A DNA stretch of 64,000 nucleotides from Akkermansia muciniphila (GCA_945861765.1 CAMAWP010000004.1:1-64000), one strand, 5' to 3'. Counted from the stretch's first letter, positions 1 through 10,462 are shown. Made by a program: numbers and translations. Notes: generated from the letters alone by a model not told the origin.

Positions 1-216
1 AACACTGCGGACTTGAATTGTCTTCCATTCGCACGAGGTGCATTGATTTTCGATAGGCCGGAAAAAGGCGGTGATCCAAAGATGAGAATAGCGTTGGTGC
101 GACCGATATTTGCGGCTACCGTGTTCTTCGTGAAAGAAATTCGTGAAACGCCATCAACACAAGCGAATCGTTAATCAACGCTTTGCCAGAGTGATCTTTT
201 CTGGCTTCAATTTCAA

Positions 217-1308
217 ATGAGCGAGCCGAAAATAGATAACAGCGCGCAACTATCCACCCGGCATTTCATCATTGCCCTGGTTGTCGTATTGGCTGGGGTA
301 GTTGTCGGGTTCTTTCTTATCAAACCACACGAGGGACCCAGACCGTCGAACAGGCCGAGTGCGCTTGGCCATGACCTGCCCGCCCTGACGCGCGCGCCAG
401 ATACCAACGAGATGGTTTGGATTTCCAGTGGGACATTTTGGATGGGGTCCGCGGGAGGGAATCCCGACGAACAACCGGTCCATCAGATCACTTTGGATGG
501 ATTTTGGATGGACAAGACCGAGGTTACGAACGAGCAATTCGACACGTTTGTTCGCGCCACTGGCCATGTCACCGTGGCCGAGCGAAAACCCGACCCGAAG
601 GATTTTCCAGGAGTTCCATTGGAGAACTTGGTGGCGGGCTCTGTGGTCTTTGCTCCGCCGGCGGGCGAGGTGCCCTTGGATAATCATTATGCGTGGTGGC
701 AATATTTGCCCGGAGCGAATTGGCGGCATCCAGAGGGGCCAGCTTCAACTATTCAAGGTCGCGAGAAACATCCGGTGGTCCATGTGTGTTGGGATGATGC
801 CGTCGCCTACGCCAAATGGGCGGGCAAACGCCTCCCCACGGAAGCCGAATGGGAGTATGCCTCGCGTGGAGGTTTGGATCGGCAACCTTATGTCTGGGGT
901 AAGGATCAAGTTCCGGATGGCCAATGGCAGGCGAACATTTGGCAGGGGAAATTTCCCAATGAAAACACATTGGCCGACCACTTCCGCACCACGGCGCCGG
1001 TGGCGCAGTTTTCGCCCAACGGCTACGGGCTCTACGATGTGGCTGGGAACGTCTGGGAATGGTGCGCCGATTGGTATCGACCTGATTCTTACAAAAACGG
1101 ACCTGCCAAGAACCCGCCTGGGCCAGCGGATAGCTTCGATCCAAATGAGCCTGGACTGGCTAAGAGAGTCATGCGTGGCGGTTCATATTTGTGCAGTGAT
1201 CTCTATTGCACTGGCTACCGCCCGAGTGCCCGTATGAAGAGCTCGCCAGACACGGGATTATCACATACCGGCTTCCGCTGCGCGTGGACGGGACCGCGAC
1301 CCCAATAA
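217..1308 (+). CDS. Formylglycine-generating enzyme (FGE/SUMF1)-family protein with N-terminal membrane anchor
   Basis: ORF 363 aa; N-terminal TM segment; motifs MVWISSGTFWMGS, HPVVHVCWDDAVAYAKWAGKRLPTEAEWEYASRGG, GNVWEWCADWY, RVMRGGSYLCSDLYCTGYRPSAR, HTGFRCA typical of the FGE-sulfatase domain. Confidence 0.93.
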   Translation: MSEPKIDNSAQLSTRHFIIALVVVLAGVVVGFFLIKPHEGPRPSNRPSALGHDLPALTRAPDTNEMVWISSGTFWMGSAGGNPDEQPVHQITLDGFWMDKTEVTNEQFDTFVRATGHVTVAERKPDPKDFPGVPLENLVAGSVVFAPPAGEVPLDNHYAWWQYLPGANWRHPEGPASTIQGREKHPVVHVCWDDAVAYAKWAGKRLPTEAEWEYASRGGLDRQPYVWGKDQVPDGQWQANIWQGKFPNENTLADHFRTTAPVAQFSPNGYGLYDVAGNVWEWCADWYRPDSYKNGPAKNPPGPADSFDPNEPGLAKRVMRGGSYLCSDLYCTGYRPSARMKSSPDTGLSHTGFRCAWTGPRPQ

Positions 1309-1445
1309 ACTTGATCTCCTCCGACGGTTTGGCTCGTCGCTACAAAACGGGCTCAAACTGATCTGAATATTCTTGCGGCCGCGACATCGTGTTGGCTCGT
1401 CGCTGCGAGAACCTTGGCCTGCAACCTGCTTAATTTTCACTTCTG

Positions 1446-4400
1446 ATGAAGTCTGCGTTCACCCATTTTTTTCTGATCGGAAGCTTGTTAATTGCGAGTG
1501 TTTCGCTGGCAGCACAAGTTGTGATCACTGAGTTCATGGCGAGTAACGGCAAGACGCTGGCGGACCAGGATGGTGATCAGTCGGATTGGATTGAAATCCA
1601 TAATGGCGGCAACACTGCGGTAAACCTCAACGGCTGGTATCTGACCGACTCCCTTGATCTGTTGGCCAAGTGGCGTTTTCCCGGTGTTTCCATCGCGCCG
1701 AACGCATTTTTGGTAGTGTTCGCTTCGGGAAAAAACCGTGCCGTCGTCGGCTCCCAACTGCACACCAGCTTCAGTCTTAATACAGCCGGCGAATACCTCG
1801 CGTTAGTGGAGCCTGACGGAACGAGTGTGGCTTCCGAGTTTAAACCGGTCTTTCCCGAGCAAGCCACGGATGTTTCTTATGGGACATTTCAGGGAGCGAA
1901 TTATTATTTTTCCAAGCCAACTCCCGGCACCGCCAATGGCGCTGGTTTCGCTGCCATTGTAGCGAACACGAAGTTCAGCAACGCGCGCGGATTTTACGAC
2001 GCGCCGTTCAACCTGACGATCAGTTCTGAAACGGCGAATGCGGTGATCCGATACACAACAAACGGAACGCCTCCTTCTGCAACGAACGGAATTGTCTATG
2101 TCGGCCCACTTTCAATCAGCGGCACAACGACCGTTCGCGCCGCTGCCTTCAAGGCAGGTTTCTTGCCTTCGAACGCCGATACTCAGACTTACATTTTCTT
2201 GAATGATGTCATCCGACAATCTCCCACGGGTCAGCCACCGGCTGGCTGGCCAAGCAGTTGGGGTTCGAACACGCGCGATTACGGAATGGACCCGGATGTG
2301 GTGAACAATCCACTCTACAGCGCGACTCTCACCAAAGATCTCAAGTCGATACCGACGTTCTCGATTGTCATGGATTTGAAAGACTTGTTTGATTCAACCC
2401 GAGGCATTTATGCGAACCCCGGACAGGACGGACGCGACTGGGAGCGGCCCGCGTCGCTGGAGTTAATCAACCCTGATGGAAGCAAAGGATTCCAAATTAA
2501 TTCCGGGATTCGTATTCGGGGTGGGTTCAGCCGCAGCACAGGCAATCCCAAGCATGCTTTCCGGTTCTTCTTCCGGGATGATTATGGTGAGCCCAGGCTT
2601 AAATTCCCGCTTTTTGGGGATGCTGGAACCGACACTTTCGATGCCCTGGATCTACGCACGTTCCAAAACTATTCCTGGAGTTTCCAGGGGGACTCCTCGG
2701 GAAGCAGTGGCGTTTTTCTCCGTGACCAATTCTCGCGCGACACACAGCTTGCCATGGGCCATCAAGGTGAGCGCGGAAAGTTTTATCATCTTTATATCAA
2801 CGGCCAGTACTGGGGGCTCTACAACACGGATGAAAGGCCTGAGGCTTCTTTCGGAGCGACTTATTTCGGCGGCGACAAAGAAGATTACGACGTGATCAAG
2901 GTCGAAGCAGGCCCGTACACGATCAATGCCACGGACGGAAACATGCAGGCCTGGACCAGGCTGTATAATGTCGCCAAAGCGGGTTTTACAACCGACGACG
3001 CTTACCAAAAAGTCCAAGGAAATAATCCTGACGGGACACACAATCCCGGTTACGAGAACCTGCTCGATGTGTCGAACCTTATTGATTACATGCTCGTCAT
3101 TCTTTACGGCGGGAATCTTGACGCGCCCATTTCGAATTTCCTCGGCAATACTAGCCCCAACAATTGGTATGGCCTCCGCAACCGCAACGGGCCGGATGGC
3201 TTTCGATTCTTCGCGCACGACTCCGAACACACGCTGTTAAACGTCAATGAGAACAGAACCGGCCCCTACACATCAGGCGATACGTCTGTCCTGAAGAGCA
3301 ACCCGCAATGGATCTGGCAAAAGCTCGCAGCGAACCGCGAGTTTCGGATGCTTGCAGCCGACCACATCCATCGGCATTTTTTCAATAGAGGCACCTTGAC
3401 ACCGCAGGCAACTCGGGAGCGGTTCCTCGGTCGGAAAGCAGAGATCGACCGCGCGGTGGTGGGTGAATCGGCCCGCTGGGGCGACGCCAAGCGAGCTGCG
3501 CCTTACACTCGCAATGTGGAATGGGTGAATAGCGTCAACAGCCTGCTGAATTCCTACTTTCCCCGCCGGTCAGATATTGTGCTCAGCCAACTCAAGAGCA
3601 AGGGTCTCTACCCGAGCGTTGCGGCGCCTGCCTTCAATCAACATGGGGGCAATATCAACAAGGGCTTTAGTCTATCGATGACTGCTCTGGCGGGGACGAT
3701 CTATTACACCCGGGATGGGAGCGATCCGCGCCTGGCCGGCGACGCTGTCTCCGCGGGCGCTCTGGCGTACAACTCGCCCATCAATCTGAATGAAAGTGTT
3801 CACATTAAGTCCCGAGCGCTGAGCGGCGGGACTTGGAGCGCGCTCAACGAGGCCGATTTCATTGTCATTCAAACATTCACCGGACTCTTGTTCACCGAGA
3901 TCATGTACAATCCGCCCGGCGACCCTGGCGCGGACGCCGACGAGTTTGAGTTCATCGAACTAAAGAATGTTGCCGGAAGCAGCTTGGACTTGAGCGGGGT
4001 CCATTTTACGAGCGGGATCACTTATACTTTCCCGAACGGCACAACGGTCGGACCGGGCCAGTTCGTTCTCCTTGTCAGCAATACGGCGCAATTTCAGAAA
4101 CGATATCCTCGCGTTCGCGTGAATGGTGCTTATACGGGACGACTGGAAAATGGGGGCGAAGTTGTGACGTTGGTTCACGCGGTGGGGACTCCGATCGTCT
4201 CAGTGACTTACGGAGACCAGCCGCCATGGCCTTCCGCTGCGGATGGCGGCGGCTTCTCTCTAGTGCCAGACAATGCGAATCTGAATTTGAGCCCGAATGA
4301 TCCAGCGAATTGGCGGTCGAGCAACAGAAGCGGTGGTTCACCTGGCTCGGACGATCCTCCACGGTCCCTTGGCGCGGTTTGGATCACCGAGGTCTTGACG

Positions 4401-6539
4401 CATACGGATCCACCCCAGCTAGACGCGATCGAATTGCACAACCCCACAGTCACCGATGTAAATATAGGAAATTGGTTTCTCACGGATAAGCGCTCGCTAC
4501 CGAATAAATTCCGCATTCCTCCAGGAACTATCGTTCCCCCGGGAGGCTATGTCGTCCTCACGGAAAATGATTTCAACCGCAATCCAGGATTGGATGGCAG
4601 TCTCACCCTCAGCTCGCACGGCGAGGAAGTTTATATCTACTCTGCCGATCCCTCTGGAAATCTGACCGGCTACAGCGACGGTTTTAGCTTTGGCGCGGCT
4701 GCCAATGGAGTTTCGTTTGGCCGTCACACCCTCAGCACCGGCGAGGTTGAATATCCGCCGCAAGTCGCGAACTCGCTCGGGACAGCGAACGCAGGTCCAA
4801 AGATCGGACCGGTCGTCATCAACGAAATCTATCATCAGACTGCTCCGGGTGATGTGGAGTTTATCGAGCTGAAAAACATCACGGGCAATCCAGTCAAGCT
4901 TTACGACCCAGCTTATCCCACGAACGGTTGGAGATTGAACGGCGTCGGCTTTGATTTCCCGCGGAACATCGAATTGTCGGCAAACGGTCTTCTGATCCTG
5001 GCTGGAGGCGATCCAGGTCTCTTCAGAACCAAGTATGGCATTCCTTCCGATGTGCCAATCCTTGGCCCGTTTCCTGGGACTTTGCAGGACCTTGGTGAAC
5101 TCTTGCAGTTGCAGCGGCCTGACGCGCCGGACGTGGACATCAATGGCGTTGGTTTTATTCCCTACATCGATGTCGATGCCGTTCGATACAATGACAAGGC
5201 GCCTTGGCCTGCGAATGCTGCCGGAGGAACCGCGTCATTGGAACGATTGAACGCGCGAGCTTACGGCAATGATCCCGCCAACTGGCGCTCCAGCCCTGGC
5301 CAATCTTCTCCGGGATTCGAGAACAATGGAAACCGAACTCCTCGTGTTAACGCCGGCCCCGATCTCGTTGTTCAATCGGCATCTTTCCCGGCGGGCACAA
5401 ATCTGGTGGGAATTGTCAGTGATGATGGAGTTCCCAATCTGCCGGGAACCTTGACCATCGACTGGAGCCAAGTCAGCGGTCCCAGCCAGATCTTTTTTGG
5501 CAGCACTCGTCAATTAAGTACTACGCTTGGGTTTGCGAGCGTAGGGACCTATGTCATCCGTCTCACCGCGAATGACGGAGAGTTGGAGGCGAGCGACGAG
5601 CTGACAATCACGGTCGAACGCGTTCCTTCACAGTCCACTTTGGTTGCGCCCGGCTCGGTTTGGAAATATTTGGACAACGGTTCCAACCAGGGAACAAGCT
5701 GGCGAGGTGTGGCCTTTAACGACAGTTCGTGGGCCTCCGGGAAAGCCCAGCTCGGTTATGGCGACGGGGACGAAGCCACCACCGTCAAATTTGGTCCCGA
5801 CAGCGCGAACAAATATCCCACGACCTATTTTCGGCGGTCGTTTCAAGTCAACAACGCAGTCTGGATCACTCAGCTCAGGCTGAAGCTATTGCGGGATGAT
5901 GGAGCCATCGTTTATTTGAACGGGACGGAAGTGTTTCGCAGCAACATGCCGGAGGGGAATGTGAACTACCTCACCTGGGCAAGCGCCAATGTCGCGGGCG
6001 CGGACGAATCTACATTTTACGAACGGATGGTTGACCCGTCCGTCTTGGGTGAAGGTAATAACGTGCTCGCCATTGAACTTCACCAGGCGAACGGAACGAG
6101 TGCTGACGTGAGCCTTGACCTTGAGCTGATGGCCGTGTCGGTCCCCCTGGACGACGGTCTAGCCACTTGGAAAACGCGTTATTTTAACCCAGCCGAACTG
6201 AAGGACTCAGCGTTGAGCGATGACAACGCGGACCCGGACAAGGACGGTCATGCGAATCTTCAAGAGTTTATTAGTGGAACGAATCCGCGCGATGCCCAAA
6301 GCATCCTTGCACTGAACATCGCAGAGCAGACCGCAGTCGGCGCCAAGCTCCGCTTCGGTGCTGTGGCGGGCAAAACTTACACCGTTCAATACCGCGATTC
6401 GCTGCTGGCTGGAGGAGCGTGGTTCAAGGTGGCCGACGTGGAAGCCGTTTCAACATCACGGACGATGGAGGTAACCGATGGTCGTTCGAGCAATACGAGC
6501 TTCCGCTACTATCGCATCGTGACTCCAAAACAGCCCTGA
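1446..6539 (+). CDS. Giant secreted protein with repeated lamin-tail domains (LTD), CotH-kinase-like domain and chitobiase/FN3-like segments
   Basis: 1697 aa, signal peptide; repeated LTD-like motifs (VVITEFMASNG..DWIEIHNGG; LLFTEIMYNPPGDP..EFEFIELKNV; VWITEVLTH..DAIELHNP; VVINEIYHQ..EFIELKNI); CotH-like region (FSIVMDLKDLF..; GFRFFAHDSEHTLL); TSP3-like DDNADPDKDGHANLQEFISGTNP near C-terminus. Confidence 0.85.
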   Translation: MKSAFTHFFLIGSLLIASVSLAAQVVITEFMASNGKTLADQDGDQSDWIEIHNGGNTAVNLNGWYLTDSLDLLAKWRFPGVSIAPNAFLVVFASGKNRAVVGSQLHTSFSLNTAGEYLALVEPDGTSVASEFKPVFPEQATDVSYGTFQGANYYFSKPTPGTANGAGFAAIVANTKFSNARGFYDAPFNLTISSETANAVIRYTTNGTPPSATNGIVYVGPLSISGTTTVRAAAFKAGFLPSNADTQTYIFLNDVIRQSPTGQPPAGWPSSWGSNTRDYGMDPDVVNNPLYSATLTKDLKSIPTFSIVMDLKDLFDSTRGIYANPGQDGRDWERPASLELINPDGSKGFQINSGIRIRGGFSRSTGNPKHAFRFFFRDDYGEPRLKFPLFGDAGTDTFDALDLRTFQNYSWSFQGDSSGSSGVFLRDQFSRDTQLAMGHQGERGKFYHLYINGQYWGLYNTDERPEASFGATYFGGDKEDYDVIKVEAGPYTINATDGNMQAWTRLYNVAKAGFTTDDAYQKVQGNNPDGTHNPGYENLLDVSNLIDYMLVILYGGNLDAPISNFLGNTSPNNWYGLRNRNGPDGFRFFAHDSEHTLLNVNENRTGPYTSGDTSVLKSNPQWIWQKLAANREFRMLAADHIHRHFFNRGTLTPQATRERFLGRKAEIDRAVVGESARWGDAKRAAPYTRNVEWVNSVNSLLNSYFPRRSDIVLSQLKSKGLYPSVAAPAFNQHGGNINKGFSLSMTALAGTIYYTRDGSDPRLAGDAVSAGALAYNSPINLNESVHIKSRALSGGTWSALNEADFIVIQTFTGLLFTEIMYNPPGDPGADADEFEFIELKNVAGSSLDLSGVHFTSGITYTFPNGTTVGPGQFVLLVSNTAQFQKRYPRVRVNGAYTGRLENGGEVVTLVHAVGTPIVSVTYGDQPPWPSAADGGGFSLVPDNANLNLSPNDPANWRSSNRSGGSPGSDDPPRSLGAVWITEVLTHTDPPQLDAIELHNPTVTDVNIGNWFLTDKRSLPNKFRIPPGTIVPPGGYVVLTENDFNRNPGLDGSLTLSSHGEEVYIYSADPSGNLTGYSDGFSFGAAANGVSFGRHTLSTGEVEYPPQVANSLGTANAGPKIGPVVINEIYHQTAPGDVEFIELKNITGNPVKLYDPAYPTNGWRLNGVGFDFPRNIELSANGLLILAGGDPGLFRTKYGIPSDVPILGPFPGTLQDLGELLQLQRPDAPDVDINGVGFIPYIDVDAVRYNDKAPWPANAAGGTASLERLNARAYGNDPANWRSSPGQSSPGFENNGNRTPRVNAGPDLVVQSASFPAGTNLVGIVSDDGVPNLPGTLTIDWSQVSGPSQIFFGSTRQLSTTLGFASVGTYVIRLTANDGELEASDELTITVERVPSQSTLVAPGSVWKYLDNGSNQGTSWRGVAFNDSSWASGKAQLGYGDGDEATTVKFGPDSANKYPTTYFRRSFQVNNAVWITQLRLKLLRDDGAIVYLNGTEVFRSNMPEGNVNYLTWASANVAGADESTFYERMVDPSVLGEGNNVLAIELHQANGTSADVSLDLELMAVSVPLDDGLATWKTRYFNPAELKDSALSDDNADPDKDGHANLQEFISGTNPRDAQSILALNIAEQTAVGAKLRFGAVAGKTYTVQYRDSLLAGGAWFKVADVEAVSTSRTMEVTDGRSSNTSFRYYRIVTPKQP

Positions 6540-6614
6540 TTCAGACTTCGAGACGAGTTCTGTCAAGCGTCCGTCCGTTGGTAAGGATTATCGGCATAAA
6601 CAAACGGTCGATGG

Positions 6615-6664
6615 GATGACGAATTCCCAATCTGTTCTAAAGCCGAAGTTTGGAAAACTTGATT
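6615..6664. repeat. ~50-bp direct repeat, copy A
   Basis: gatgacgaattcccaatctgttctaaagccgaagtttggaaaacttgatt; closely matches copy B at 7136-7185. Confidence 0.85.
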
Positions 6665-6929
6665 GGTTCCCCGCTGTTTTCAATGGAATAGGCCCACAGC
6701 GGATGAAGACCCTTTCTTCATCGCATCGGGCTGACTGGAGTTTGGACCTATTGGCCGCCTTCGTCTCCCGGAGGGAGATTTGAGCACAGCCCAGCAGTTC
6801 ACTGCCGGGTTCGAATGAGCAATCGCATAAGTCCCGCAGGGACGACCAAATCACCCAATGTCCTACGTTACCTCTCAACCGTCCCTTCGGGACTTTGGGT
6901 ATTTGCTGCGCAATCCCACCCTTGAAAGG

Positions 6930-6999
6930 GTGGGCTATTCTCAAATCTCCCTCCGGGAGATAGGCGTGGGCTATTCTCGAATCTCCCCTCCGGGAGATG
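6930..6999. repeat. Tandem palindromic repeat units (two)
   Basis: gtgggctattctcaaatctccctccgggagat (6930-) and gtgggctattctcgaatctcccctccgggagat (6966-); related tctcccggagggaga near 6764. Confidence 0.85.
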
Positions 7000-7135
7000 T
7001 CAGTCGGAAATAGCTCATCGGATACAACAGCACACGGCCGGAAAATGTCCAATCTCTACAAACTCTACGCACCCCTTGGGAGCGAGTTCTCCTGTCCGGA
7101 CACGGAAATGTTTCCACTCAAAACAACGGAGAACC

Positions 7136-7185
7136 GATGACGAATTCCAAATCTGTTCTAATGTAGAAGTTTGGAAAACTTGATT
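7136..7185. repeat. ~50-bp direct repeat, copy B
   Basis: gatgacgaattccaaatctgttctaatgtagaagtttggaaaacttgattt. Confidence 0.85.
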
Positions 7186-7214
7186 TCCTCGCCGCCAGAA
7201 CCACATAGTTGCTC

Positions 7215-7916
7215 ATGAAACGAACTCTGCGCCTGCTGTTGGCCTCGGTTGCCATGCTTCTGGTTTCGGGCTGTCGGCATGTGCCGCCCGACAAGCCGTT
7301 TACGAACCTGTTTTCGGAGGATGGTGTGCCAAAGGGATGGATCGTTCGCAACTGGGCGAATGTCAAAGACCCGCATCCCGGCGGAGGCATTTGGAAAGTA
7401 GAGAATGGCATTTTGCATGGAAGCGATCCGCGGGGCACGTGGTTGATCAGCGAAAGGGAATATGACGATTTCATTCTCGAATTTGAATTTAAGCTCGGCG
7501 AGCAAGGCAATAGCGGTTGTGGTCTCCGTTTCCCATTGCACGGCGATCCGGCGTTCGATGGTTTGGAACTTCAAATGGTAGATCCTCGCTACTACGGAAA
7601 CGATCAGGTCCCGCCCGAAGAGTTAACGGGCAGCCTTTACAAAGCCATCGCGCCCCCCGCCCAACTCTTCAAGCCGACCGAATGGAACAAATACGAAATC
7701 GCCTGCCAGGGGCCATTCGTGAAAGTGGTTTTGAACGGTGAACACGTTCTCGACGTCGATCTTGATAAGTTCCTCAAGAAAGCAAAACGCCATGATGGAA
7801 CCGATGCCCCGCCCTTAAAGGACCGGCCACGACATGGCCATATTGGATTTCAAGAATTGAGCCGTGGAGGAGGGCACGTCGAGATTCGGAATGCGCGGAT
7901 CAAGGAATTGGACTAG
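7215..7916 (+). CDS. DUF1080 (3-keto-disaccharide hydrolase-like) lipoprotein
   Basis: Lipobox LVSGC; FTNLFSEDGVPKGWIVR...GGIWKVENGILHGSDPRGTWLISEREYDDFILEFEFKLGEQGNSGCGLRFPL is typical of DUF1080. The ORF track starts at TTG 7209; ATG 7215 is the likelier start. Confidence 0.88.
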   Translation: MKRTLRLLLASVAMLLVSGCRHVPPDKPFTNLFSEDGVPKGWIVRNWANVKDPHPGGGIWKVENGILHGSDPRGTWLISEREYDDFILEFEFKLGEQGNSGCGLRFPLHGDPAFDGLELQMVDPRYYGNDQVPPEELTGSLYKAIAPPAQLFKPTEWNKYEIACQGPFVKVVLNGEHVLDVDLDKFLKKAKRHDGTDAPPLKDRPRHGHIGFQELSRGGGHVEIRNARIKELD

Positions 7917-8119
7917 CGCGACTCCGCACCTTTGGCAAGCGCTCTTGGCTCTCTATGCCGTGCCCACGATGTCAGTTGTGGGGATGTATTGGAGGTTGAG
8001 GGCGCCGAAGATACAGCCAGCCTGACAGCCGCCAAGCCCGAGCCCAAGATCCAGGGGCGACGTGTTCATCTCGTCGGCTCGCCTTCGTCGAGTATGCCCG
8101 AGGGCTCTCCTTCGGCCTG

Positions 8120-8758
8120 CTAACCTTCCAAAGCCTTGGGAGGTGACAGAATGAGTGAAGCAACGACGGCGTGCCGGGCCGTATGAGGACTTCGCAACAG
8201 AGAGACGACGGACGCAATTTCAGGAGCGACCCTTTTGGCATGGCCGGGTATTGCTGCTTTATGCGTCTGTGTTTGCTTGTCAGTCTTCCGCATCCGTCCG
8301 GCAACTTTCTCGTGAAGCCGTTGAGCCTTCTCATACGCAGAGGCAGCTTCGGTCAGCGTGCTCAAGATGCGCGAGGGCCCTTCGTCTGGCTCGACTGCAA
8401 CGACTGGTCTCGAAGACTTGGGCTTCGACTTCGAGAGGAGGGGAGGAGGCCGCGATGGCTGTTGAACGACGACTGGTGGAGGAATTGGCGGAGGCGCAGA
8501 TGGAGCCTCACCTCCCAGGAAGCGGCGCAATTCTTTCTCCCAATCGATTCCGGGAACTGGGCGAGAGGGCGATGATGTGGAATCCATTCTCGGGGGATGC
8601 TCAGGCCGCTGCCGCTTGATGTTTTTCCATTCATCCCCCAAAGAGTCAGGGTCCTCGGTCTGCCCCTTTTTTTGCAGCCAACTAGAGATAGCTGTGATGG
8701 CCAAGACAGCCACAGTCACGAGTAAGGAGTTGTCCATTGGGGAGGCTTGGCGCGGCAA
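8120..8758 (-). CDS. Hypothetical protein with N-terminal TM helix and proline-rich middle
   Basis: 212-aa ORF with coherent TM segment (LLVTVAVLAITAISSWLQ), Pro-rich linker and conserved-looking C-terminus (IASVVSLLRSPHTARHAVVASLILSPPKALE); no overlapping better ORF. Confidence 0.6.
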   Translation of the reverse strand: MPRQASPMDNSLLVTVAVLAITAISSWLQKKGQTEDPDSLGDEWKNIKRQRPEHPPRMDSTSSPSRPVPGIDWEKELRRFLGGEAPSAPPPIPPPVVVQQPSRPPPLLSKSKPKSSRPVVAVEPDEGPSRILSTLTEAASAYEKAQRLHEKVAGRMRKTDKQTQTHKAAIPGHAKRVAPEIASVVSLLRSPHTARHAVVASLILSPPKALEG

Positions 8759-8889
8759 ACCGCGGCCGAGTTGAACGACTTAAATGGTCAGACAGGTTAG
8801 ATCGTTAAATGGTTTGCAAGCTCCGCGTAGGATCTCAACAGATCTGAACAACGAGCGCACATCAGAGGACAACATAGCGCACCCGTTGG

Positions 8890-9969
8890 TTAGCCGGCGA
8901 TTGGTTTGTCCGATGAGGCTGAGTTGCCTCCTCCTCCGGCGATGCTCTCCCGCATGCTCGTGTCTGCCTGCACATTTTTCATCCGATAATAATCCATGAT
9001 TCCCATGTTGCCGCTGCGAAACGCTTCGGCCATCGCCATGGGCACTTGGGCTTCGGCCTCGACCACTCGAGCTCGCATCTCCTGAACGCGCGCCAACATT
9101 TCCTGCTCCTGCGCGACTGCTGCGGCGCGCCGCACCTCGGCATGAGCCTGAGCAATCAATTTGTTGGCCTCGGCTTGCTCCGCTTGAAGTTTGGCGCCGA
9201 CGTTTTCACCGACATCGACATCGGCAATGTCGATGGACAAGATTTCGAAAGCCGTATTGCTATCGAGCGCTTTGTCCAGAACGGTCTTGGAAATACGGTC
9301 GGGGTTTTCCAGAACTTCCTTGTAAGTGGCTGCCGAACCAATAGTGGAAACGATGCCTTCGCCGACTCGAGCAACGATGGTTTCCTCAGTGGCGCCGCCG
9401 ACGAACCGATCCAGATTAGTCCGCACGGTCACGCGCGCCCGCGCTCTGATGACAATGCCATCCTTGGCCACGGCATCGATTGTTGTTTTACCTGAACTTG
9501 GATTAGGACAATCAATGACCTTTGGGTTGACCGAGGTTTTGACAGCTTCGAGCACAGTCTTGCCCGTCCCCTTGGTGGCGAGGTCGATGGCGCATGCCCG
9601 GTCGAAATCCAAGTGAATACCGGCTTTGCGGGCAGCGATGAGCGCCAGCACAACCATTTCAATGCTGCCGCCGGCGAGATAATGGGTGGAAAGGTCATCG
9701 ATCGTCACATTCAATCCAGATTTCACGACTGTGATTCGCTTGTCCACGATAAGACCCACGGGCACGCTGCGCAGCCGCAGCGCGATTAGATCAGTAAAGC
9801 TCACCCTCGCACCTGAAAAGAGCGCTCGAATCCAGACGCTGAAGAAGTTCATGATCAAGATGGCTATCACGAGCCCGATGATCACCAAGGCACCCAGAAC
9901 AAATACTTGCCAGCCGCTGATTTCCGAGTCGAGAATCGTTAACGCCAAAACGGAGAATGTTTTTTCCAT
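8890..9969 (-). CDS. floA: Flotillin-like protein FloA
   Basis: 359 aa; N-terminal TM hairpin, SPFH-like region ([88 protein letters not shown]), [27 protein letters not shown]. Confidence 0.95.
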   Translation of the reverse strand: MEKTFSVLALTILDSEISGWQVFVLGALVIIGLVIAILIMNFFSVWIRALFSGARVSFTDLIALRLRSVPVGLIVDKRITVVKSGLNVTIDDLSTHYLAGGSIEMVVLALIAARKAGIHLDFDRACAIDLATKGTGKTVLEAVKTSVNPKVIDCPNPSSGKTTIDAVAKDGIVIRARARVTVRTNLDRFVGGATEETIVARVGEGIVSTIGSAATYKEVLENPDRISKTVLDKALDSNTAFEILSIDIADVDVGENVGAKLQAEQAEANKLIAQAHAEVRRAAAVAQEQEMLARVQEMRARVVEAEAQVPMAMAEAFRSGNMGIMDYYRMKNVQADTSMRESIAGGGGNSASSDKPIAG

Positions 9970-10006
9970 GGTTTGATTGAGTTATATTTGTGAGTTGATA
10001 GTGCGC

Positions 10007-10462
10007 TTAGGCTGTCCGGACAACAACACGCATGCCTTCGATGGCCACCACCCGGATTGGAGTGCCGCGTTCGATCATGGACCCTTCCGTCAAGACATCG
10101 ACCCGCTGGCCATTGATCACGGCAGTTCCCGAAGGGCGCAAATTGGTGAATGCCACGCCGGTTTGATTCAATAGCTCCGGCCTTTCAACGCCCAAGTCTC
10201 CGACAGTGCCTTGTGAGACAAAAACCTTCGCAATGCTGCTGTTTGGGAAATACTTGATCCAATATAGAGTCCCAATCACCAAGCTTAATCCCACGGCGAA
10301 GAGAATCAGATTGCCGGCTCGCATCCCGAAGTTGGCGTAGCCCATAACAACGCCGACACCCAGGCAAAGTACTCCCAGAACCCCTGCGACCATCCCTGGC
10401 AGGACCGTCTCCAGAAGGAGCAGTGCCGCGCCCACTAAAATAAGAGTGAAAACGGTGTCCAT
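10007..10462 (-). CDS. NfeD-like membrane protein
   Basis: Directly upstream of floA; TM helices MDTVFTLILVGAALLLLETVLPGMVAGVLGVLCLGVGV and C-terminal OB-like segment (GDLGVERPELLNQTGVAFTNLRPSGTAVINGQRVDVLTEGSMIERGTPIRVVAIEGMRVVVRTA). Start placed at internal ATG; track ORF extends to 10609. Confidence 0.88.
   Translation of the reverse strand: MDTVFTLILVGAALLLLETVLPGMVAGVLGVLCLGVGVVMGYANFGMRAGNLILFAVGLSLVIGTLYWIKYFPNSSIAKVFVSQGTVGDLGVERPELLNQTGVAFTNLRPSGTAVINGQRVDVLTEGSMIERGTPIRVVAIEGMRVVVRTA

Noticed and set aside
428-1237. + strand ORF of 269 aa overlapping the FGE gene
   Set aside because: Alternative frame of a clear FGE-family CDS; no domain signature.
6615-7185. Insertion sequence bounded by direct repeats
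   Set aside because: No transposase ORF in the interval and the repeats are direct rather than terminal inverted repeats; reported as repeats only.
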